From NCBI GenBank assembly GCA_002284615.2, contig MU069681.1, positions 35,752 through 61,462 of the forward strand: DNA of 25,711 nt, read 5' to 3'. The DNA is from Dunaliella salina (taxonomy: Eukaryota > Chlorophyta > Chlorophyceae > Chlamydomonadales > Dunaliellaceae). This document shows positions 19,374 through 25,711 of the stretch, one piece after another; position 1 is the stretch's first letter; each line of letters begins with the position of its first letter. A program made the position numbers and the translations under genes. The notes under the pieces were generated by a model, which saw only the letters and a list, made by a program, of their open reading frames with translations, searched no databases and was not told the origin of the DNA.

Positions 19374-20556
19374 ACACCCACACCCACACACCCACACCCA
19401 CACCCACACCTACATCCCCCCACACACATGCATTGACTACCAATATGCAGGCTATCATTTTAACACATAATACTGGCACCCAGTAAATGAGCAACACCAT
19501 TTTCTTTGCTGTTGGGCTTGCCCACCAATAAGGGCACACCAGCAGAAATGTAACAGACATGCATTTTATTCACTCAGTGCGAAGCAGGGCCTATGCAATA
19601 GGATTTACTTCCCTAAAATATCTCGTCAGTCTGCACTGAGGAAGGAGGCAAGCATGCCTGGCGAGACATGGCGGCATGCCCACCTAAAATGTTGGACGCC
19701 AGTGTCAATAGAATGGCCAGGGCTGTATTTCCACCCGCAGCTGCAGTCATACTTATGCCGCTTGACAGGGTGGTGGGCATGCAGCAGAAGACAGCCGCGC
19801 CCAGTGCGATGGGGAGAGAATGGTCTGGCAGTGGCAGCTTCAGCAACAGGTAAGCCAGCATGGGTGTGAGCAGCAGGATGGAGACTAGTCCAAAAGCCAC
19901 ACAGCCTGCAGGCCCAGAAAAAATGAACGGTGTCGCAAGGTACACTAATCAGTGCAGATGGCAAGGGCCAATAGATGTGCGTTCATATGCGAATGTGGGC
20001 GCAGATCTGAAGCTGCCGTCAGCATGATGTTATAGAAGGCTTTGTTGCAGATTTCCCAACTGCTGAAGGTTTGTTTTGGCCTCGTTGGTCGAAGTGGTGC
20101 ATCACCTGTTGCCTTCGCGGCAGCCAGCGCATCGCCACGCTTCAGTTGAAGCCCACTGATGATGAAGATGGCAATTGTGATCAAGTTTGAAAGGCCAAGC
20201 TCATGAGCTATGAGACCCTCCTTGGGACGGATCACGCCCAGAACAATGAAAGAAACCAGAGCAACGGGAAGAATCTGCTTGTCAATGGCTCTCAACGCAG
20301 GCCGAAGCCAGGCAATTGCTGGCGTCTGTAAATCTGATGAATTTCCAGAATGACCCTGATGCTGACCACGTGTAAGCACTCGAGGCCGCTGCACAGCTTC
20401 TCTCCTTCCACATCCTTTCCTGGAATGGACCCGAAGTGCACCCTGTTGGTGATGGAAATGTGTGTGTGCAGGCCCTGAGAGCCTGCTCAACAGAGTCTGC
20501 CTCATCCCACTTTTTCTCTCTCTCCCCTGCTTTTTCAACTTCTCACAGCTCCTCAT
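15553..20556 (-). CDS. BASS4: BASS4-like sodium/metabolite cotransporter (SLC10 family), six exons
   Basis: Exons on the minus strand: 20556-20106, 19905-19684, 19145-18987, 18536-18454, 17757-17575 and 15786-15553. All introns are GT-AG and the phases (1,1,1,0,0) join to 1332 bases, 443 aa. Residues 1-90 are basic and poor in acidic residues, like a plastid transit peptide. Membrane segments include KQILPVALVSFIVLGVI (93-109), NLITIAIFIISGL, FGLVSILLLTPMLAYLLL, then CCMPTTLSSG (191-200), the conserved broken-helix motif of BASS transporters, then GGNTALAILLTLASNILG, CVPWMQVSRS (around 305), ASQKTLPV (367-374) and TQIIIDSFLVPIW near the end. These match plant BASS4 proteins best. Family members move organic anions or related metabolites across the plastid envelope, usually with sodium; the substrate of BASS4 is not settled. 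The start could also be Met18. It diverges from the phosphatase gene with 336 bases between the two starts. Confidence 0.9.
15907..15943. repeat. Telomere-like CCTAAA(A)CCC tract in BASS intron 5
   Basis: The sequence consists of imperfect units ACCTAAACCCC, ACCTAAAACCC and ACCTAAAACC. The chlamydomonad telomere repeat is CCCTAAAA/TTTTAGGG, so this resembles a degenerate interstitial telomeric tract of four units. It is short, and could be simple A/C-rich sequence. Confidence 0.4.
16418..16477. repeat. 20-bp tandem repeat, three copies, in BASS intron 5
   Basis: The units at 16418-16437, 16438-16457 and 16458-16477 follow the pattern GKTGCACAYRRGNATGCAAG, differing at the middle positions. 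It lies in the 1788-base last intron of the transporter gene. Confidence 0.85.
16747..17045. repeat. Minisatellite of about 75 bp, four diverged copies, in BASS intron 5
   Basis: Copies start near 16747, 16824, 16899 and 16972, each with the core CAAGACAGTTCTGCAGTGGG or a variant, then TTCCTTCATCCATGCT and CAGCGCAGAC. Spacing is 77, 75 and 73 bases. The flanks also share GACAACTGCGTGCGCTGGAG (about 16677) and CACAACTGCATGCGCTGGAG (about 17058), so the array is part of a larger duplicated block. The long plus-strand frame across it is Cys/Leu/Pro/His-rich and repetitive, and I do not consider it a gene. Confidence 0.8.
17145..17272. repeat. 17-bp minisatellite, about 7.5 copies, in BASS intron 5
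   Basis: The unit CATTCCTGCTTGCCTTG repeats with a strict 17-base period; the last copies change to CAATCCTGCTTGCCTTC. It is pyrimidine-rich on the plus strand. A period of 17 is not a multiple of three, so all three frames give similar Leu/Pro/Cys/His peptides that are artefacts. Confidence 0.9.
17795..17873. mobile_element. R3: partial copy of the dispersed repeat, in BASS intron 4
   Basis: AAAAGTCTACTTAGGCCAGA at the left edge and CTAACTAGCCAGCTAGCAGG further in match the left third of R1/R2. The rest is absent. It lies only about 38 bases from the acceptor of exon 5 of the transporter gene, on the intron side. No target-site duplication was seen. Confidence 0.7.
17939..18149. repeat. Three-copy repeat GGTCAGGCCTTGCGCA in BASS intron 4
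   Basis: The 16-mer is exact at 17939-17954, 18020-18035 and 18134-18149 (spacing 81 and 114 bases). It is followed by GTGGG or AGAGAGG and G/T-rich spacers with repeated GTTTCA and GGTG. It looks like a decayed minisatellite in the fourth intron. Confidence 0.75.
19275..19428. repeat. (CG)n(CA)n alternating tract in BASS intron 2
   Basis: The tract begins with GCGAACGCGCGCGCGCGCAC, continues as about 37 uninterrupted CA units (19298-19371), and ends in CCCACA-type variants. On the transcribed strand of the transporter gene it is (TG)n. Alternating purine/pyrimidine DNA of this length can adopt Z-form; that is inference. Frames through it give poly-His/Thr or poly-Cys/Val and are not genes. 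Confidence 0.95.
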
Positions 20557-20892
20557 GCATGTTGCCGGTAAGTCCGGTAAGTCCGCACAAACAAGACACA
20601 GTCAACAGCAGAACAGTTTTTGAAAGTGAAACAAATATTTTCAATGGAGTACCAAGCACACTTGTTTTCTTGAATGTTCACACAGTTACTACAGCACGAA
20701 AAGATGACGCACGCAAGATACCCTTCATGAGAACAATCTTGCCGTACAAATTCAGGATGTGAGCCTGAAGATATTTCGGATCGCTCGGGACTGTTTCAAG
20801 CGAGTGTGATAAAAAGGGTCTGCAGATTCAATTGAATTGTTATAGTTGTATAATAAATTTGGGAAGTTCTGGCAGCAGTAAAGTAAGCAAGG
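20557..20892. promoter_or_regulatory. Shared divergent promoter region, BASS4-like gene and PSP-like gene
   Basis: Only 336 bases separate the two start codons, so both promoters and 5' UTRs must lie here, unless one gene has an upstream non-coding exon. A TATA-like TATAATAAAT sits at 20849-20858, 35 bases before the phosphatase ATG, which is close enough that it may be in the 5' UTR instead. Near the transporter start, CCGGTAAGT is duplicated exactly (20565-20573 and 20574-20582). An in-frame TAA at 20884-20886 supports ATG 20893 as the phosphatase start. Confidence 0.6.
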
Positions 20893-21657
20893 ATGCTTCT
20901 ACAAAAGGGAAACATTGGCAAGGGGTTCGCCCAGCCCGTGCAGCAGCGGGGCGTGCCCTCAGCCGTGCGCCATGCCCCGCTTGCGAAGGTTGCCAGCCCA
21001 GCGGTCGTTCTTCAGGGCCTGAGAAAGCCTATCCTGAGTGGGGGCAGCTCAGTGCTGCAGCAGCGCCAACGCGCGCTGGATGTCGTAGTGCGCGCCGCGG
21101 AGACGGAGCAGGAGGAGCTGTCCAATGTGATGGTGTCCGGAGATGGGTGGGAGAGCTTCCCTCCTCCTCCTTACGAGCCCTCTGAGCAGGTCCTCGACCT
21201 GTGGCAGCAGGCGGATGCCGTGTGCTTCGATGGTGAGTGAGGAGCCCCTTCGCGGTGCTCCTGCACACGATTGTGAGGGTCCGGGCGCTGCACATTTGCG
21301 TGTGGGAGTAAGGATGATGTGAGGAAGGGCGGGTGTGAGTTCCTGAGGCGGGGGAACTTCCCATGGGAATGCATGGGACTTCGGGAAGGTCTGAGGATGG
21401 ATCCTCCAGGATGGTCAGCAGGCCAGCCTAAGGGGAACCAGTGGCTCCCAAGACGAACCCATCCTCAGGACAAGAAGACTCAAGCTGTTTTGTGCTGCAT
21501 GCCCGGGGCGTGTGCTTGCAGTGGACCGCACAGTGACAACTGATGCCTCAGTTGGTCTGCTCGCCAAGTTCATGGGCATCGAGGATGAGGCGCAGTCCCT
21601 GATGGAGCAGGTGAGCAGCTGTTATTTCTGGATGTTCCACGTGTCGGATGTTGTGCA

Positions 21658-21722
<65 letters not shown>

Positions 21723-22479
21723 GCCCCCTTGACCTTGCACAGATGCTTGGTTATCTTGAATGGTCAAATCAATGAATTTCTGCCTTTTCTTGGCCAAACA
21801 GGCTGGTGTAGGCGCAAATGCAAAAGCATGAAAAACATTTGGAAGTCGGCCCCTCTGCTCTGTCTTTGTCCCTACCTTTTTCCCCCACTCTTAAGCAAGT
21901 GCAGCAGGCCTCTGTGTGGGGACTGTTTGCATGCGTTGTGAACTTTGACGTGGACTGCTGAAGCCTGTACCTTAACACTGTCAGCTATTGGTCGTGTCAA
22001 TTTCATGCAGGCCAACAGGGGCGAGATCAACCTCACCAAGGCCTTCGAGGACCGCCTGGCCAAGCTGAACTTTACCCCCGCAGACATTGACCGATTCCTT
22101 GAGGAGCACCCTGCCCACACCCGTCTGGTTCCGGTAAGCTGTGCAGAAGCAAGTTCCTGAATGCATGTCCTCTTCTCTGCTCTGGCCTTTGCCATGCCTT
22201 GCGAGGCGGAGGTCTGTATAATATGGGTGAGACAGCTGACGACAGACAGAACAAGGCTGACATGGCTAGCTATGCTTCCAGGGCAGAGGGAGATGGTTGG
22301 AATTGGCTCTCCGCCCTTGGTGTTGACTGGTTACTTCTCCAATGGGTGGTACACTCCACACCTCCCAGAGCCTGAGGGATTTTTGACGTCTTGTCACTTC
22401 GCAGGGCGTGGAGACCCTCATTGCAGCCCTGAAGGCCCGTGGAGTGGAGGTGTTCCTCATCTCTGGTGGCTTCAGGTGT

Positions 22480-22570
<91 letters not shown>

Positions 22571-25175
22571 CGCGCGCGTGCGCGCGCATTTGCTTGCAGG
22601 CCCTTTCACTGTATACTCACTCCATGTGTTGTTGCACCCATATGCATTTGTGGGTCTCAAACAAAAAGGATTGCATTGCTCTCCCAGGTTCAATATTTGT
22701 GATTTAGGACTGCCTGCAGTATTAGTTGATGTCAATTGGGGTGTCTTTCAAAATGAGAAAGCTAGGGGGTGCGTAAGGGGGGTGATTAAGTTTGATAGAA
22801 AGCTGCTGCTACCTGCTGCTAAGGATACTTGCAGGGCTCTGTCGCGCCAAGCAGAAGAAAAAATTGGATCTAAAGCCTGTGTATATTGCAAACCTTCTGA
22901 GTGAGCCATTTGGATGGACAGAGAAAAAGAGAAGAAGAAATGTAGAAAATTACATCAGCATCGAGGTGTGTGTGATGTTGCGTGGCAGGCATGCAAAGAG
23001 GGAAAATTTCTCTGGCACCTTATTACCAACTACCGTAGCGACACTGGGGGTTTTACGATTAATTAAATAATTATTGAGGGGTCTCGTAATATGGAGTGAC
23101 TTTTAAAATTACTTTTTTCAAGGGCTCGTAAAAAATGCGGGTTTGTATTAAGCAATTAGTAGGGCTGCACAATGCAGCCACATGTCCCTAGGGACAAAGA
23201 ACCTGTTTGACATGGGAGCTGCCAAGCATGCAAGATGTGGCAGCTAAGGCTGCTGCAGGTGTGGGGGAAGCAGGCAGGGGAAGTGTGCTTGGAGGAGCTT
23301 GCAGGTATTGTTCAGGACTTCATGGACCCCACTGCTCAGGGCGAGGGGACAGGCAGGGGCAGAGGGCTTCCACTGAGGAAAGGCTTCCACTGAAAGTTCC
23401 AGGAATCGATGAAGGGTCTGAGGTCATCACGGAATCCTCAGATGAAGAGATGGAAGAGGCGAGGAGCCCATGTTGGAGACGCAAAAGCGCAGGGGTTCGC
23501 AAACTTTGACTCGTTTTGGCGGACCTCGTAAATCCTTAATGCTCGCAAATTAATTAATGAAATTATTTTGGGACCTCGTAATAAATCAGTGTCGTAATAC
23601 ATTAGTTTCGCTACGGTACTTTGGCAGTGGATGTTCACTTCAGTAGCCAGGATGTTCAGTTCGGGTATGCGCAAGGCAAGGTGAAAGTTATTAAGGATGC
23701 TGCTGCCACCTCATGCTGAAGATGAATTGTAGAGCACTGTCGTGCCAAGGGAAAGAAGCTGGATCTTATTCTTGTGTAGTGCAGGTTCTCTAAGTGAGCC
23801 ATCAGGATTGACAGGAAAAAAACACGGCATGACATTTTACATCAGCAGAGGTATTTGGTGCTTCAAGGAGATGGGCATGTACACAGCGGCTCCAAAAGAT
23901 AGACTGAGCATTATGGGAAGAAGAAGGGGGGTGATGGGGGGATGTCAACGATGCCCACCAAGCTTCTTTGCACCAGATCCCAACCACCTTGCTGGTTGCA
24001 ACGCTGTGCATCCCAATGCAATCATGTTGTTCTAAATCAAGCTAAATTATAAACATGTCATGTCGCCTATTGCCCTTAAGCCTGTACTGACTTTCAACCA
24101 GCTACTTGATGCTGAGAACCCTCCGCCTCTGGCCCTCATGTACAGGGTCAGGGAAATGGCGCTGCCCATCGCCTTTCACCTCGAGGTACCAGCAAAGCTG
24201 GCCACAAGCTTCGAACAGTGCGCTTGATGCTGAGAATCCTCCTCATTGGCCTTCCCAAACATGTTCACAGGGAGATGGCTCTGCCCATTGCCTCCCACCT
24301 CAAGATCCCTGCCAAGAACGTGTTTTGCAACACCATGTCTTGGCAGCTGGATGACAATGGCGAGCCTGTCCGCCTGCAGGTGGGTGCACATGTCTCTCAC
24401 TCTTGGTCTCAAGCACGGCAGCTTGGGTCTAACAACAGCTGTGCTAGATCGCCTGCCTTGCTTTTCATGACGCATGTGGTAAAGGTTTACACACTGAGGA
24501 AAATTTGGTTGTTGCGCTTCTCTCCTTTATGTGGATACGTTTTTTCTGTGTGAATTTCCTCTCGATACGTACACACGTAAATTATGTAGATATATTCTGG
24601 ATACACTACTCTCGTCCAATTTAATAAATACAGAGCAGTGTATTTGACCTGCACTGGGCATACATACATAGGACATATGGCCTTATGTCCAATGTAGAGA
24701 ACTCCCCTTGTTACATGATGGAGGATGTATCTAGCCTGGACAGGTGAAAAATGGTGTTGCATTTGTCCTGCAAGGGGCCTTGGAATGAGTGATAGGTGAG
24801 GGGTTGTGGTTGTCCTCCGCAGGCTGGCAGTCAGTTGTTTGACTAGAGATATCCTCTTCCCTGTAGCCTGTAACCTGTTTGTCCTGCACAGGGCCTTGTC
24901 TGCAATATGTGGAGCTCCTCTTGCTGCATTTTGGAGGCGATTTGTTGCCTGAATGATTGTGAAAATTTAGCTCCTTGTCTGTACTGGGCAACCCCTCTCC
25001 CGTCCTGCCATATTCTCGAGGAATCATCTCATCTGAACCAGTGAAAATTGAATTTTGTGTGTACCCCGCACACAGGGCCTGGACATGACCCGCGCTGCAG
25101 AGAGCCACTTCAAGTCCCGCGCCATCGAGCGCATCAGGAGGAAGTACCCCTACAACAACATCATCATGGTCGGAG
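20893..25175 (+). CDS. PSP: Phosphoserine phosphatase-like HAD enzyme, plastid-targeted (six exons, 3' partial)
   Basis: Exons: 20893-21232, 21522-21610, 22011-22133, 22405-22475, 24271-24379 and 25076-25175; all introns are GT-AG and phases match, giving 277 codons. The last visible donor follows MVG, where the family continues with DGxxD, so the remaining exon(s) are outside. Residues 1-68 are basic with many Ala/Ser/Gln and end in VVVRAAE, like a chloroplast transit peptide. HAD motif I is CFDVDRTV (Asp113, Asp115), motif II is FLISGGF (Ser204), and the motif III Lys is in ESHFKSRA (Lys257). The enzyme would hydrolyse O-phosphoserine to serine in the plastid phosphorylated pathway. Oddly, the substrate-binding Glu nine residues after the nucleophile (Glu20 of the Methanocaldococcus enzyme) is Ala122 here, while the conserved Arg in FEDRLAKL is kept. 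It may be a divergent paralogue. Confidence 0.88.
21661..21720. repeat. (TG)30 in PSP intron 2
   Basis: An uninterrupted run of TG dinucleotides lies about 50 bases after the donor of exon 2 (exon end 21610), in the sense direction of the gene. Its reading frames (Cys/Val) are artefacts. Confidence 0.98.
22476..22588. repeat. (TG)n(CG)n tract that begins at the donor of PSP intron 4
   Basis: The intron starts GTGTGTGTTTGTGTG, so the splice donor GT is itself the first unit of the microsatellite. TG units run to about 22562, followed by TGCGCGCG-type units to 22588. Changes in repeat number would alter donor context without altering the exon. The CG part increases Z-DNA potential. Confidence 0.95.
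22769..22975. repeat. Direct duplication in PSP intron 4, copy 1
   Basis: This segment of about 200 bases matches 23667-23863 with substitutions and small indels. Shared blocks are GCTGCTGC, CTGTCGYGCCAAG, AAGTGAGCCAT or GAGTGAGCCAT, and TTACATCAGCA. Both copies can be read as LSEP-G-T-KK...YIS in one frame, which hints at a decayed coding segment of unknown origin. The two copies flank the TIR element at 23032-23619. Confidence 0.65.
23032..23619. mobile_element. Small TIR DNA transposon (about 590 bp) in PSP intron 4
   Basis: The left end TACCGTAGCGACACT and the right end AGTTTCGCTACGGTA are inverted repeats with one mismatch in 15. The outermost TA could be the target-site duplication. 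Subterminal regions are A/T-rich and contain several GG(A/T)CTCGTAA or GGACCTCGTAA motifs (about 23080, 23121, 23520, 23570). Such CTCGTAA-type motifs resemble those of pogo/Tigger elements, but this link is tentative. The middle (23160-23500) is GC-richer and has a frame ending with an acidic SSDEEMEEA stretch, perhaps a remnant of a transposase tail. It has no full transposase, so it is non-autonomous. Confidence 0.6.
23667..23863. repeat. Direct duplication in PSP intron 4, copy 2
   Basis: This is the partner of 22769-22975. Downstream of it, up to about 24035, the frame continues open (YISRGIWCFKEMGMYTAA and on), but without codon bias or a recognised family. The TIR element separates the copies, and could have inserted between them. 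Confidence 0.65.
24105..24197 (+). pseudogene. Decayed partial duplicate of PSP exon 5
   Basis: CTTGATGCTGAGAA at 24105 and again at 24223 marks a tandem duplication with an offset of 118-119 bases that includes the intron end and the first part of exon 5. The copy encodes REMALPIAFHLEVPAK, against REMALPIASHLKIPAK in the real exon, after a candidate acceptor (GGTCAG, 24146-24151). Similarity ends near 24197 and a stop follows soon after, so this copy cannot replace exon 5. GAG|GTACCA at 24184 could act as a donor, so a cryptic micro-exon is conceivable. Confidence 0.75.
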
Positions 25176-25711
25176 GTGAGAGGAGCAGACAGAGACATCT
25201 TAAGATCGTGAAAGGCTGCTGCACTGGAAGGCGCACCAAGATGGAAGCTTGTGTAACATATGAGAATGAACACGTCTGTAATGGGAAGGTTTTCTTTGGA
25301 AAAGTGGCCTCTCACTTGGGCTTGTTGTGTGGAATTCCTGAGAGTTAGTCTTCCTGGTAGCACTTGGAAGGTGCTCTTCAAAGAGAAGTAACTGTCCTCT
25401 CAATCTGGCCTGTTGTGTGGGTATGCTTAGCAGGAGCTTGTCCGCCATTTGTTGACATGCCTGTACAGGCTTGGACATGCCCTTGTTTGATTGCCTGTGT
25501 GAGCAGTACACACACACACACACACTTGCTGTGGGGTATTCGCAGATGGCTTCCAGTGACTTGGGAGGTCACGCAGGGCTCCCCTGACAGAGCAGAGCAC
25601 ATAGGCACGCAGGCGCGCACACATGCGCGCACGCACACACGCGCACGCACACACACATGCGCGCGCGCGCACACGCACACACGCGCACACACACACACAC
25701 ACACACACACA
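25176..25711 (+). other. Start of the next PSP intron, with (CA)n tracts to the window edge
   Basis: The donor GTGAGAGG follows exon 6. I found no segment encoding the expected DGxxD motif before the window ends, so the intron probably runs past the edge. It holds a (CA)9 tract at 25508-25525 and a long alternating CA/CG tract from about 25611 to 25711. Here the sense strand carries CA, whereas the earlier tracts of this gene carry TG. Confidence 0.7.

Noticed and set aside
19153..19560. Poly-His/Thr and poly-Cys/Val frames
   Set aside because: They are translations of the (CA)n/(TG)n tract in BASS intron 2.
22161..22904. 247-codon frame on the plus strand
   Set aside because: It runs through intron 3, exon 4 in the wrong frame, and the (TG)n tract of the phosphatase gene; the correct exon frame is different and gives clear homology.

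Overview
The window looks like nuclear DNA of a green alga of the Chlamydomonadales type; a Dunaliella-like species would fit, but that is inference. Evidence for this: intron-rich genes with strict GT-AG splicing, TGTAA-type poly(A) signals, many (TG)n/(CA)n tracts, two genes for plastid-type proteins, and LINE remnants carrying both an APE-type and a restriction-like endonuclease (RLE), a combination known from the RandI/Dualen clade of Chlamydomonas. No rRNA, tRNA or CRISPR array was seen.

Layout. (1) 3-323 (+): the 3' end of a gene for a proline-rich protein, followed by its 3' UTR and about 1 kb with no gene. (2) 1859-15240: a graveyard of nested transposable elements. LINE copy A (+; RNase H, APE, RT) lies between two copies of a short dispersed repeat, R1 and R2; R1 has a clean 10-bp target-site duplication. 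LINE fragment D (-; CCHC zinc finger and RLE) abuts LINE copy B (+), which runs from about 7305 to 15240 and reads, in order, RT, Pro/Thr/Ser-rich linker, PHD finger, a possible adenine-methyltransferase-like domain, RNase H, CCHC and RLE. All copies carry stops, frameshifts or lost catalytic residues. A 199-bp palindromic MITE with a TA duplication interrupts copy B.

(3) 15553-20556 (-): a complete six-exon gene for a BASS4-like (SLC10/bile-acid-symporter family) transporter, 443 aa after splicing. All five introns are GT-AG and all phases match. Its introns are full of minisatellites and a (CA)n tract. (4) 20893-25175 (+): the first six exons (277 codons) of a plastid-targeted phosphoserine phosphatase-like HAD enzyme; the remaining exon(s) lie beyond the window. 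The two genes diverge from a shared 336-bp intergenic region that must hold both promoters. The phosphatase introns contain (TG)n tracts, a small TIR element, a direct duplication and a decayed partial copy of exon 5.

If the assignments hold, the transporter and the phosphatase (last step of serine synthesis) are both plastid proteins, and their head-to-head arrangement could allow co-regulation. The most unusual material is the domain set of LINE copy B, the precisely bounded palindromic MITE, and the exon duplication plus active-site substitution in the phosphatase gene.
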